NCBI GenBank assembly: GCA_022059125.1
Contig: JAEUWY010000005.1
Span: 1,674,001-1,738,000 of the forward strand
Length of the DNA stretch: 64,000 nt
Source: Corynespora cassiicola
Taxonomy: Eukaryota; Ascomycota; Dothideomycetes; Pleosporales; Corynesporascaceae
Direction of reading: 5' to 3'
The position numbers and the translations under genes are program-made. Shown in pieces: positions 22,732-34,309 of the stretch. The first letter of the stretch is position 1, and each line of letters opens with the position of its first letter. The notes under the pieces were generated by a model, which was given only the letters and a program-made list of their open reading frames with translations, made no database searches and was not told where the DNA came from.

Positions 22732-23216
22732 TTATCTGTTCTTCGTCTGCTTGTAGGTAAAGTTCTTCCTCGTTCTGCGATGGGTCAGCCGACAATCAGG
22801 AACACCCCAAACCCATTGAGAGATCCCAAATACACCGGAAATCCTCCTATATTTATGGTTGGGTGACATACGGTGCGAATTCTCCCAACTTGCGTCCGAC
22901 CATGTCCTCCGTTATCGTGATATCTTCGTAACTTTTGCCATTGTGGACCTGGAATCTAAGACCAACGAAGATTGGCAGAATGGTCGCGGAGCGCGCCTGC
23001 GTCTTAATCGGAGGAACTCGCTCGCCGGTCTTGGGTTTCACGATGGGGAGGCTGTTGGGCATTCAGTAGGGACTTCACGTCAAAGATTTGTCCTTCGAAC
23101 CGACTTACGGGACGATGTTGGGGCCTGCGCCAGGAAATTAGTTTGTTTCATAAAAATCGAGTGCTTTGCTTACCTTTCCAGACTGATCGCGCGCAGAGCG
23201 CCCGCGTGGGAAACAT
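22732..23216 (-). CDS. RSM19: Mitochondrial small-subunit ribosomal protein uS19m
   Basis: Four exons: 23174..23216, 23109..23124, 22872..23051 and 22732..22774; 93 residues. It sits in the head of the mitochondrial 37S subunit. The order is [15 protein letters not shown], then PNIVP, then [12 protein letters not shown] and the uS19 signature [22 protein letters not shown] and [11 protein letters not shown], ending [13 protein letters not shown]. Exon 2 is only 16 nt, but both of its borders have good signals (GCGCAG acceptor, GTAAGT donor) and it supplies the conserved KGPN. The last intron (97 nt) also splits the conserved FAPT. Without splicing only a 69-residue frame is visible, so this gene is easily mis-annotated. 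It is divergent from MRE11 with 267 bp between start codons. Confidence 0.9.
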
Positions 23217-23277
23217 TGTGACGTGCGTTGAGGAGGTGAAGTTGTCGAGCTGTTCTGGGATTAACGGCGATCTAGCG

Positions 23278-23285
23278 CACGTGAT
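23278..23285. promoter_or_regulatory. CACGTGAT E-box between RSM19 and MRE11
   Basis: A Cbf1-type E-box (RTCACRTG on the minus strand) 62 bp upstream of the uS19m start in the 267-bp bidirectional promoter. Recognised by motif only. Confidence 0.35.
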
Positions 23286-23483
23286 AGCGGGTTAATTCTT
23301 GGCGCTCCAGGCGGAAGCGCGTCGCGACCCGTAGAGGCGGTTGCCCGACCGCCGCGGTGGCCTTCACAGTGTAAGCGGGCTGAGGGGGCACCGAGGAGTC
23401 TGAGCATAAGTCTCATTGCTTCTGAATCTTCTACTCCGCGCTCTCCAACCCCAACAGCGCAGTTCTCGTTCCAAATCACCGCC

Positions 23484-25847
23484 ATGGCGCCTCGAGCTGC
23501 CCCACGAGGTACGTACCAGCTCGCCGAAACCAGCTCATTTTCTCACCGTTGCTTCCAAGGTGCGGATACTATTCGTATACTCGTCGCCACAGATAGCCAT
23601 GTTGGCTACAACGAGCGTGACCCCGTTCGAAAAGACGATAGCTGGCAGACATTCCATGAGGTTATGTGCCTTGCGAAAGAGCACGACGTAGACATGGTGC
23701 TGCATGCAGGAGATCTCTTCCACGAGAACAAGCCGTCAAGGAAATCCATGTACCATGTCATGCGTTCGCTACGCATGAATTGCCTGGGCGACAAGCCGTG
23801 CGAGCTCGAGATGCTCAGTGATGCTAGCGACAACTTTGGTGGCATCTTCGACCATGTCAATTATGAAGACGAGGACATCAACGTTGCTATACCAGTGTTT
23901 GCCATTCACGGTAATCACGATGACCCATCCGGAGAGGGCTCTTATTCTCCCTTAGACTTGCTTCAGGTGTCTGGCATGGTCAACTATTACGGTCGAACAG
24001 CTCAAGTCGACAATATCGCTGTCAAACCAGTCCTTCTACAGAAAGGTGGAACAAAATTGGCACTCTACGGATTGAGCAACGTGCGGGATGAGAGGCTCTT
24101 TCATACCTGGCGAGAAGGCGACGTCACATTCTTTCAACCAGCCACGCAAAAGGACGACTGGTTTAACCTACTTAGTGTCCATCAAAACCATGTTGCGCAC
24201 ACACCAACGAGTTACCTGCCCGAGACTTTCTTACCTGAGTTCATGGATCTTGTGGTTTGGGGTCATGAACATGAATGCTTGATTGAGCCTAGGTACAACC
24301 CTGAAATGGGATTTCACGTCATGCAGCCCGGTTCCTCTGTTGCCACTGCGCTCATGCCTGGGGAGGCCGTACCGAAGCATGTCGCTATCCTAAGCATAAC
24401 TGGGAAGGAATTCACCTGCGAACCCATCCGTCTCAAGTCAGTGCGGCCTTTTATCATGAAAGAGATTGTGCTTGCCGATGAACCAGAAATCAAGAAGAAG
24501 GCACTTTGGAGTGTCCATGACAATCGCTCCAAAGTCACCAATTATCTTTCAAAGATTGTGGACGGCTTGATCGAAACAGCGAAGCGAGAATGGCTGGAGC
24601 TGCAAGATGAACACGACGAAGACAACGAGGTCACAGTGCCGCTCCCCTTGGTCCGTCTCCGTGTGGAATATACGGCTCCAGAACCCGGTGAATTTCAGTG
24701 TGAGAATCCACAGCGTTTCTCAAATCGGTTCTCCGATCGGGTTGCAAATACCACCGACGTTGTCCAGTTCTACCGAAAGAAGAAGACTCCGCGCCGTAAG
24801 TGAACCTCTGATTCGACTAACAACAAAATTCTAACTTGCCTTCAAGGTTCATTGAAGAATGCTGCTGAGCTTCCCGATGAAGCCGTTCTTGCCGAGCTTG
24901 CGGCTGCTGGGGAGACGATTGAGGTCAAGGAGCTGGTGAGGGAGTTCCTGGAAGCACAGTCGCTCACCATCTTGCCACAAAATTCCTTCGGAGATGCCGT
25001 GACGCAGTTTGTAGACAAGGATGACAAGCATGCCATGGAAATGTTCGTTAACGAGAGTCTTGCGAACCAACTCAAATACCTCATGGAGGCCAACGACATT
25101 GATGAGGATGGTTTGGCGAATGCCATGGAAGAGGAGCGAACACGCCTAGAAGACATGTTCCGCTCAGGTCAGCTGAAACGAAAGGTTTGTACCAGCTAGT
25201 GCCTTTTAAAACGGGATAGATGTAAGCTAACATCGATGCAGACCAAGAAAAAGCTTAGACCCAAGCCCGATCTTTGGGACAGTGATATGGATGGCGAATG
25301 GGCAGACCAACCCGGCGCTCTTATTCATAGTGATGGCCCAGATGATGACGACGCTGGGGGTCTGCCTGCAGGCAAATCGAAAGCACCTGCTAGTCGGGGA
25401 CGTGCTAAGGCCAGTGGTACTACTCGTCCCGTACCTACGGCTACAAAGAAAGCGCCTGTTGCAAAGGGAGGTCGAGGAAAAAAGAAGGTCATCGAAGAGG
25501 AGGAAGATGATGATGACGACGATCTTATGATACTCGACAATGTCGAAGAGGAAGAGAGCGATGAAAACGGACTCTTCGTAAAGCCTTCTCGCTCGATTGC
25601 GAAAAAGCCTGCAGCAAAACCACCTGCACGTGCCAAATCCCCACCAAAGAAGACGACCACCCGCACTCGTGCTCCGGCTGCGACAAAGCAGTCGACGTTG
25701 AACTTTTCCCAAGCTTCCACCCAACGGAGTCAACCTGCGAGGTCCGCGGCGCGACGCAAGGTACAAGAGCCTAGTGATGATGAGATATCGGACGATGATG
25801 ATGCATTTGAGCCAGTGTCAACTTCACGGAGTACCAGGAGGAGATGA
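23484..25847 (+). CDS. MRE11: Double-strand break repair nuclease Mre11
   Basis: Exons 23484..23508, 23560..24795, 24847..25184 and 25242..25847 give 734 residues. Mre11 is the Mn-dependent nuclease of the MRN/X complex that resects DNA ends and supports telomeres and meiosis. Phosphoesterase motifs are intact: ATDSHVGY (Asp20, His22), [24 protein letters not shown] and VWGHEHEC. The Nbs1- and DNA-binding capping domain follows ([31 protein letters not shown]). The C-terminal 200 residues are basic/acidic mixed, with RGRAK and KKTTTRTR patches and a final [10 protein letters not shown], as expected for the DNA-binding tail. Intron 1 (23509..23559, 51 nt) has no in-frame stop: the gene looks open without splicing, but splicing is needed to bring MAPRAAPRG next to [13 protein letters not shown]. 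Firm identification. Confidence 0.95.
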
Positions 25848-26531
25848 GTACGGTGAAGTTCAAATGGCGTCAATATCATGGACATGGGATTTTGGCGCCC
25901 TAGAGTTCATATAGTATGCATAGCGCAGGCGTTTAGGTATTGGCACCCAGAGCCTTAAATGATTTCAATGGTGTCTACGTGACACGTCGATGTCAATCTT
26001 TTTTGTGCATTCTCGCCCTTGGTGGTTGCTCTATTTCCAGTCAACAAAAGGTATAGGCTGTCCACATTGCTCTTTCCCCTCCTGTAGACATCGACTGGCA
26101 CTTGCACCTGGCCAACCTCTGCCGCTCTGGCTCCCACGATCATCATCTGTCCTTCTGTTCTTCACTATTCCATTTTGCCCATCGCTTCCTGCCACCTTGA
26201 AGGCGCGTTTACAGGGGAGGTGCGCAGGGATGCACATATATCCTTCCATCCAGCTGCACTCCCCATTCATTCCTTCAACACACTCATTTGTCTTCCATCT
26301 TCTTGTTCCAATCCGTCTTCTTTCGTCATTGCTGCTCTTCGGCTCTTGGATAGCTGGCCACTCGTTGTCACTGCACGTCACAAACAGCTTTGAGGTGCGT
26401 TTCATGGAGGTCCTTCATTTACAAGCATTGACTCTGTCAGGATATTCGCATCACACCATCTCACGTCTCGCTGCTTCTCAGAATCGATCGATCCCATTCG
26501 ACGTCGTTTATACTCGCAAGGGTCGAAGGGG
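25848..26531. other. Intergenic: promoter and 5' UTR of the 4E-binding candidate
   Basis: 684 bp, pyrimidine-rich on the plus strand from about 26040, typical of fungal core promoters and 5' UTRs. Open frames here (up to about 220 codons on +) start in unlikely sequence and lack domains. Confidence 0.55.
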
Positions 26532-29500
26532 ATGCTCTCCATGCTTGGTGAACGGCCTCGTGCCATGTCGTATGCATACAAGGTCGAGGAGCTCCTTGCT
26601 CTGCGGGATTCCATCTCCGAGTCAGCCGTCTCAATCGACAAGTTTGCCGATGAGGATGTAATCAAAGGTCAGTCTCGACGATCTCACTCACCTACCACGT
26701 TTATCGTGTCCGTCTGTCTGCAGCCGTTCACCTTCATCTTGATTCGGTGATCCTTGGCAGTATTACCTTCGATCTTAAAGTTATCTCACCTTGAAATACC
26801 TCTCTCTTCACTTTTAATTGCCTTAAAAAACAGAAAATCTAATTGATACTCCTCTGCAGAGCATGTTTTGCGTCCTTCCGCGTCCGCAAACCTAGTCCGA
26901 GCGACTTCCGAAAAGAACCTACGACCACCTCCCACTCCTGCAATCGCATCAACTGTCCCCCACAAGAAACCCTCTCCGTCTCCATCTATCAAGCGAGGTA
27001 AAGCAGAGAGGCTCCTCAAGGAACACGGAAGCCCGCCTGGTATGCGAGTGACTGCAGGCGGCCGTGTCGTGCCCAGCGACCTGCCACCCCTTGCCACAGC
27101 ACGGTTTGTTAACAACAGCTTCAAGTCACAGCCACTGAGAGGCATCACTTCTGGTGGCACTATGTCTGCTCAACCACAACCAGACATCAACACATTGGGC
27201 CGGATCCAAATGATTGGCAACCAGCCTGTGATATGCGTGGGCGACAAGATGTTTGCACTTCCAGCCGTGAGCACAAACAATTCAACCTTCACAGCAGGAG
27301 TTGCAAATAATATGGATGCGGTATCCAAGCAGATCCTGGAGCCGGGTATGGTTCCTACACAGGTCGGGCTCGCAGGTGTACAGTATGCCCCATCGCGCAG
27401 CAATGCTCAAACTCCGTTTGCAGGCTTGGATCTTCCGGGCCTCAGGGCTCAACAAGCCCTCAGAAAGCAAGAGTTGAGAGCTGTGGAGCAGCAGGAGGTC
27501 TTACAGGCCAGTTCTCAGGGCGATGCTTGGCGTGCTGGTATGATCGAGAAGAAGCGAAATCTCATTATGGAACTGGACAACCTGCGGAAACACATCATGA
27601 ATTTCGAGACAGACAATGCTGTACCTGCTTCACTCAACAATTTCCCGAATTCCCTCGGCAGCACGATAGCTCCCGTTCCTCCACCCTCTTTCGTGCCTCA
27701 GTTCCAACAACCAATCTCCCAGTCCATGTATGCGTACCCAGCATCAGGCGCGTACCCACCTTTGTTGATGTATCCGACTGCCTTTGGTGGATTTCAAAAC
27801 ATGCCAGCAACGGATTCTTCTCAATTTCTTCAACACACGGCAAATGCTCCACACTCCCCCGAATCGGTCAGCCGTCGCTCACATGCTATCGAGATCAAAC
27901 CCCCTCGTGACGATGACAAGAAGCAAGTCACCTCTGCACTCGATCCGAAGAGCCCCACCTACGAACCTGTCGTGAGGACCAATACAGCGGCAATCAAGGA
28001 GTTCATTCCGCCCACTCCTTCTCCGGCCAAGCACTCTCCATGGGGCTCCGATGATGCTGCTCAGCCAGACAAGCATGGGGCACGTGTTATCTCTCAGCAA
28101 CCGAGCTTGTCAAGCATCGATACGACAGACTTCTTTCCTACCAACACACACGAACACTCCTCTACTAGGATTGCACCGAATCTCAGAGATTCCAAGGAAT
28201 CTTCTCAGGAGAATAATGGAGTTCCTTCCACACCCGAGAAGCACTGGCCTGCCAGTCCTTGGAATGAGGGAAACTCTTGCCACTCTGGTACCGGCACGAT
28301 CGCCAAATTGGGGCCATGGCCGGATTCTTTTGGAAAGCAACCTTCACTTTCGTCCTTAAAATCCGCCACGCCTGGCCAAGACCGTGCTCCACTCGCCACG
28401 GCTGATATCATCAAGTCCGCTTTCGCAAGCAGCGTGTCCTCCCGCAAGATAAACGAGCATCGAACTGAGACTGACGAAAACTGGCCAATGAATCCCAAGC
28501 CCACTCATCATAGACCGTCCACTTACCAGGAAGGATTCCAGGCTGGCTACGATCACGTTGGGATTCCTGATATAGCAGAAGTACTGCAAGGTTATATTCA
28601 GGGCATCATGCAGTTTCTATCAGATGAGAGTAGACCAGAACGTTTTGGGAGCCTGTCGACTCGGAAGAGCTCCCTACCAACACCCGACCCGCACACCTCT
28701 GCACTGCGAGCTGTCCTGGCTGGATCCATACCGTACGACTCTGCTATCAGCATGTCGTTCAACCGAGGCGACGGTTCAATTGGCACGCAGGAGAATGCTC
28801 GGTCAGGCAAATCACGTCTGATGACCACCGATGTTCGGAAGGAATTTGTATACAGCCCACATGGAACTGCCTTGGAAGCTACCCTTCCGCATATGCATCG
28901 TAGTGAGGCACCCCCAGATACACGGCCACGACACAGCTCAGCAACAACATTTCTCAGCCCAATGGAGCCGTCAGACAGGGTGGGGACGGGATTCCGGCAT
29001 ATTGGTACATCGACTGCTGAGTTGGACATCAATGAGAAACATCACGATAAAGGTAGTCTGCCTAGATCAGTGTCAAGTGTAGCTGGAATTGCATATCCAC
29101 GACAGATTTCGGGCAATCAGCTTGGCAGTCGATTCTCTGGTGCTCCAATGGCGATGCAACGCTACTATCCGACAGTAAAGGACTACAGCCGGCAGGAACT
29201 CAGTGGCGAGATTCAAACTTACACTCGACCCTTGGCTAACCATCGGTTATCAGGGCTGGACGGTGCCATGGACGACCTTGCGGACCTGATTGTCGAGACG
29301 GGTATCGTTGAACAGCAGCCGCAGACTCAAATGCAGACGCAGACTCAGACACGGTCGCAGACACAGACGGATGCGGTCAGCTTGACCGAGCAAATTGAAG
29401 CGGACGCATCCTGCTTCAAGCCATCTTCGAGTAAGACCAAGGGAAAGCAGAAGGTCACGTCGCCGCCTGCCAAGTCAGCATCGGCCAAGAGCAAAGAGGC

Positions 29501-29744
29501 GGTTGCTTCTCCAACTACTAGCCCGCCCACTTCGCCCAAGAAGTCTGGTGAACATTCCCCGGCCAAGGCCAAACTTGAGAAGGTGACCAATAGGTTTCGG
29601 CACGGTAGGAAGGACGACCCTCGACGTATGTCTCCGGCAGAGAAGAGGGAGCGCTCTCAGAAATGGCAAGCCCGCTTTAAGATGATTAAGCAGGTCGAGA
29701 GGGAGGAGATTGACGAATATCGAAGCAACCACGCTCGCAAGTGA
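26532..29744 (+). CDS. Putative eIF4E-binding protein (4E-T/Eap1-like), disordered
   Basis: Exons 26532..26667 and 26860..29744 (192-nt intron, CTCTGCAG acceptor) give 1006 residues. Residues 16-22 read Y-K-V-E-E-L-L, an exact match to the Y-x4-L-hydrophobic motif that binds the dorsal face of eIF4E in eIF4G, 4E-BPs, 4E-T, Eap1 and Caf20. It sits at the very N-terminus, followed by ALRDS and a basic stretch, resembling 4E-T-like repressors more than eIF4G; no MIF4G or other fold is visible. The rest is low-complexity (Ser, Pro, Gln), with a conserved-looking block GRIQMIGNQPVICVGDKMF, a possible coiled-coil near LRAQQALRKQELRAVEQQE, a QTQTQT repeat and a basic helical C-terminus (SPAEKRERSQKWQARFKM). 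A role in mRNA translation or decay is inferred from the motif. The gene call itself is solid. Confidence 0.75.
26577..26597 (+). other. eIF4E-binding motif codons (YxxxxL-hydrophobic)
   Basis: Codons 16-22 of the preceding gene encode YKVEELL, within the short first exon that ends at a 192-nt intron. Key residues are Tyr16, Leu21 and Leu22. Confidence 0.6.
29329..29372 (+). repeat. CAGACN-type hexanucleotide repeat coding QTQTQT
   Basis: Imperfect six-base repeat of CAG-AC(T/G/A) codons giving alternating Gln and Thr near the C-terminus of the putative 4E-binding protein. Confidence 0.65.
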
Positions 29745-31356
29745 GGACTGGCAGCAAATGCCGCTCGCTGCCGTTCAAGACTTTGTGAGGGCAGGAGCAA
29801 CGTTTCCCGACACATCTCGATAGACCACAAACTTTTTGGATTCCTCTACCGACCTTCCTTCATGGAGCCGAAACCTTTCCGGCATTACGGATATTGATGG
29901 ACAAGACTTTGAAACTTTCCTTAACTCAGCGGAACTAATGATCAGCTTTGGTAGCCTTAGGCCAAGATTAATGGGCGCGAGCATGGCTATGGCGGAAAGG
30001 AGGGCGCGGAGAGGGCTGCTCACTACTCACTACTGTAGTTGGGGGCTTCTCTACACTTGGGTTTCTTTTCTTGCAAGTCTACCAAAAGCATCTCACGGAG
30101 CATGGGCAACTGAAGGGCAGCCAGCGGCGGTGGGCTGGGACGGGGGTGGCAGAACGAGCATGGTTCTGCACATCACCGACGCAGCTCCGTTGCCTCTCGG
30201 CGGCCGGCTTATTCCCGGCGATAGCATGTACATAGATAGCCTCCCCACATCTTGCAATTTGCATAATAGGAAAATCGAGGACTTTAGTCTGCCGCTTTTG
30301 GTTGACGATGCAAGCGGCGCACGTGATGTCGAGGGCCCCTGGGCACCCAGATAGGCATCAGTCAACCTTGGGAGCTTGGGATTCCAGAACGGGCTGGCAG
30401 CAGACTATGCCGGCGCCTCACAGCGCTGGCAGAACTCTAGTTCATGCATGGAGATTGAGGGGCATTTCGGGGGGCCATGTGCACAGCGAAGGATGGGGAA
30501 ATGATGTCAGAACGGCAGCTGGGCGGGCAAAAAAAAAAAGAGGGTAAGCCGGCATGCGGCAGGGATTGACAGCGAGCAGCCGACGCGACGACGTGGGCGC
30601 TGCTGCTGATAAATCGACAGCAGAGCTATCGTGGGCCCCAGGGTGGGAGGAGAGGCATTTGCAGGCGGGCGAGGCGCAGTGCCGGTGGGCGCCAAGGGGG
30701 CGGTCCGGAAGCTGGCAGTGGTCCTCCCGGGGCACGGCAGGGCGACAAGCAGCGGGCGAAGCAAGCGGCGGCGCACGGCGGCGCACAGCGGCCACCCTGG
30801 GGGCAGTGAAGGGGCAGGGCGAGGCGCATAGACTGACGGACGAGCGAGCGTGGAGCCAGAACAGAAGGGCGGAATAGGGAGCCCTACCCCCCTGGGCCGC
30901 CGGTTGACGTGCTACTGAGGCTGGCTGGGCTGGGCTCGGCGGCTTCCATTCAGGGTTCCAGCTCCACTCTCGTCCTCCGCCTTCATTCGCCGCTGGCCTT
31001 TCGGCGGCGACCAACCGCCTGAGGTCTTTCCAGCCCGCCCGTCGCTCTCCTCCCTCCCCTCTAATCCTCTGCTGCACCGCAAAGGACCACCGCCCGCGAC
31101 TGCGACGACTGCGAGCCCCCCATCGCATCCTCCGCCTGGCCCCTGGTGACGACTCTCTTTCGCCCGCCAGTCCGCCCTCCAGCCACCGCCGCCCGCGGCC
31201 CTGGACACCGACATCACCGCCAATCCGATCGGCCATGGCCCACTGACCCCAAGTCCACGACACGCACGCATCCTGACCTGACCTCCTCCACCACGACGGC
31301 GCGAGCGTGCCCGATCCCTTCACCTCGCTGCACCCTTGCACGCCCCGCCTCCCGCA
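29745..31356. other. Long intergenic region upstream of the NRC-2-like kinase
   Basis: 1.6 kb. It holds the 3' UTR of the previous gene and the promoter and probably long 5' UTR of the kinase; the last 400 bp are strongly C-rich on the plus strand. One CACGTGAT lies at 30320. A 391-codon antisense ORF (30442-31617) overlaps the kinase start and is GC-driven; a 172-codon plus ORF (29836-30354) has no domain. Confidence 0.55.
30320..30327. promoter_or_regulatory. CACGTGAT E-box
   Basis: Cbf1-type E-box about 1 kb upstream of the NRC-2-like kinase. Motif match only. Confidence 0.3.
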
Positions 31357-33417
31357 ATGACCCAACTCTTCAGCTCGTCGTCGAACCACGGTTCGTCGAC
31401 GCTGGCCGAAAAGCGCACCTTTTCCGGCCTGCCGCTGTCGTCGAACAAGCAGGTCAACGGCTCCAACAGCCAGGTCTCGCAGAAGATCAAGAATTTCTTC
31501 CGCATCAACAGCTCCGCCGACAACAAGGACCGCAAGCAGTCCGACGACGGCAACAGCACCTCGACCCCCAAAAATGACTCCAAGTCCAGCTTCCGCCAGT
31601 CCAGGTTCCTGCCGCACATCACCCGCAATCGCTCCCAGACCGTGGCCAGCGAGGGCAACCCGCTAGAAGATGGCGTGTCGCCCACCGCCCATGCCAACCC
31701 CTACTTCATCCATCAGGGCCCGCCCGCCCTTCGTCACCACAATGAAGGCAGTGTGCCCCCCTCGCCGCCCGACACTCCTCCAATCCCCACCACCAAGATC
31801 GACGCTGTCAGCGGAGCAAATGACCAGGCCACAACCGCCGGCAAGGAGGAATTGGCCAGGAAGCTGCGAAGGGTAGCCTCGGCCCCCAATGCCCAGGGCC
31901 TGTTCTCCTCCGGGAAGTCCACAGAGAGGCCGCAGACTGCTGAGCTCGGGAAGCAGCCCCTGGTCCACCATGCCAATTCTTCGGCGTTGAGCATGGTAGA
32001 GACGGTGCCCCCTGACCCAGATCACCTTGTGCCCATGGATGCCGTGAAAGGCATCCCCTCGCCTGGCCAGATCCGCAATTCGGTTGCTTTCCGCAGGACC
32101 TACAGCTCCAATTCGATCAAGGTCCGCAACGTAGAAGTCGGACCTGGCAGTTTCGATAAGATCAAGTTGATTGGAAAGGGCGACGTGGGTAAGGTCTACC
32201 TGGTCCGCGAGAAGAAGTCTAGCCGATTGTACGCCATGAAAGGTATTTCCTTCCTGATCATACGCGGGTAGAACATGCTAACAGGATGCAGTGTTGAGCA
32301 AGAAGGAGATGATCAAGCGAAACAAGATCAAACGCGCCCTGGCTGAACAGGAAATCCTTGCTACTAGCAACCACCCCTTCATCGTCACCCTATACCACTC
32401 GTTCCAGTCGGAAGATCACCTCTACCTTTGCATGGAATACTGCAGCGGTGGGGAGTTTTTCAGGGCTTTGCAGACTCGGCCGAACAAGTGCGTGGACGAG
32501 GACGCGGCGAGGTTCTACGCCGCCGAAGTAACGGCGGCCCTCGAATACCTTCATCTCATGGGTTTCATCTACCGAGACTTGAAGCCCGAGAACATTCTGC
32601 TCCACCAGTCTGGCCACATAATGTTGTCAGACTTTGATCTGTCCAAGCAGTCCGATCCAGGAGGTCGACCCACCATGATCGTTGGCCGTAACGGTACGTC
32701 GTCGAGCAACTTGCCTACCATAGATACGAAATCCTGCATCGCCAATTTCAGAACGAATTCCTTTGTCGGAACCGAGGAGTATATTGCTCCCGAAGTTATC
32801 AAAGGCTGTGGCCACACTAGTGCCGTCGACTGGTGGACTCTTGGTATATTGATCTATGAAATGCTTTACGGAACCACCCCTTTCAAAGGCAAGAACCGTA
32901 ATGCTACCTTTGCGAACATCCTACGCGATGACGTCCCATTCCCAGAAGGTTCTGGGGCCCCGTCCGTTTCAAAGTAAGCGCATCCGCCATTCCGAAAACA
33001 TGAGTAATGCTGACAATTAATAGTCTTTGTAAGTCGCTCATCCGGAAGCTGCTCATCAAGGACGAACTGCGCCGTCTCGGCTCGCGAGCAGGTGCTTCCG
33101 ATATTAAGACCCACCCGTTCTTCCGCACCACGCAATGGGCTTTGTTGCGCCACATGAAGCCACCCATGATCCCATCTCAGGGGCGAGGCATTGAGACGCC
33201 CAATTTCCGCAACGTGAAAGAGAGTCAGAGCGTAGATATCAGCGCTGCAAAGGCCAAGGGCGTGCCGCTAGATTCCGGTCTTGCGACGCCAATGGGTGAA
33301 GTAGCCGACCCCTTTGAGGAATTCAACAGCGTTACGCTGCACCATGACGGTGACGAAATGCACGAGGAGCACGACCAAAATCACCTCGAGCTCCAACAAA
33401 CACATTCGCATCGATAG
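31357..33417 (+). CDS. NRC-2/Fpk-type AGC serine/threonine kinase
   Basis: Exons 31357..32242, 32292..32973 and 33024..33417 (introns 49 and 50 nt) give 653 residues. The first ~260 residues are a disordered Ser/Asn/Pro-rich regulatory region. The kinase domain has the glycine loop GKGDVGKV, catalytic Lys295 in [35 protein letters not shown] (Asp near 391), and an extended activation segment ending [15 protein letters not shown]. The metal motif reads DFDLS rather than DFG, the hallmark of the Neurospora NRC-2 / yeast Fpk1-Kin82 / plant AGC-VIII branch. The C-terminus has the AGC tail with [20 protein letters not shown], ending in an acidic/His-rich stretch. In yeast these kinases activate lipid flippases; in Neurospora NRC-2 represses conidiation. 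Orthology is strong, exact substrate inferred. Confidence 0.93.
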
Positions 33418-34309
33418 GAAAAGTGCTTGTGCGGGTACGACTCCTTTTAAGTCTCTTCCCTTGCTGGCTGGCATCATCTCCCTTTTTCGTTTTCAAAAGA
33501 GCGGATTCATTGCATTGTTTCATTAACCTCGGGAGGCGTTTGGTGCGTGCTCCTGGACACACTCCTTTCACGGTAGACATGGGTCTTGTTTTCATCGTAC
33601 TCCACGGCACACGGGCGTTTTTATCGGTTCTTGTGAGCATCATCTTTGGGCTTCTGAGTATGTCCAGCCCACGTATCGATCGTGGCTGGACTGAATGTAA
33701 ATTGCTCTGGCGTTCGATTTGTTGTTTTCACGCGGCATCATTGCTAGTACGAGTAGTAGAGGATGGCATGAGGATGCTGAGGCTAAACGTGAGAGCGTCT
33801 TGGTCATCGTGATTTTTGGCGCGTGGACAGGCTAAGCAAAGCAGGAAAGGATTAAGCATTGGAATATACGGCAGTTCAGGATACTTGTAACGACCATCTG
33901 AACGTGACTTGACTAGACGTGAACATATTACCTCCTAGATAATCAGGGTCAATTGATATCGCCAAGCTTTGCGGCGAGCACGAACCACCTCGCGTCTTCC
34001 CCGCGACTGGGTCTTGTCCTTGCACGTCAGTAAACTTAGCAATCCGCTGCAGCTGTCACAACCCGACGGATACATAAACACAGCCTCCTCTGGCCGGGAT
34101 CACCGCGGACTTGACCTGCACAATCAGCCCAATCGACCAGCGGCCCAATCCGAACCACCAACCCCCGCGCAAACACGTACACAGTAAACAATCCACCTCC
34201 GCCCCTCCCGTGCGGCCTTGCGCCTGTGTCACCACAGCGATATCTCCACAAAAGGATACAACAAACGAAGAGTTGTCAGCGAGGCGAATCCAGCCACATA
34301 TACTCAAAC
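33418..34309. other. Intergenic, tandem
   Basis: 892 bp between the kinase and DAD3, both on the plus strand. A 129-codon ORF (33423-33812) follows the kinase stop closely but has no domain and reads as a hydrophobic chance frame. The last 200 bp are A/C-rich and probably DAD3 promoter and leader. Confidence 0.55.

Noticed and set aside
25990..26661. 223-codon plus ORF upstream of the 4E-binding candidate
   Set aside because: Pyrimidine-rich leader sequence giving Ser/Pro/Leu; overlaps the real first exon in another frame.
29836..30354. 172-codon plus ORF
   Set aside because: No domain, no splice context, composition like intergenic DNA.
30442..31617. 391-codon minus-strand ORF
   Set aside because: Arg/Gly/Ala-rich, driven by GC content; overlaps the promoter and first exon of the kinase and has no domain.
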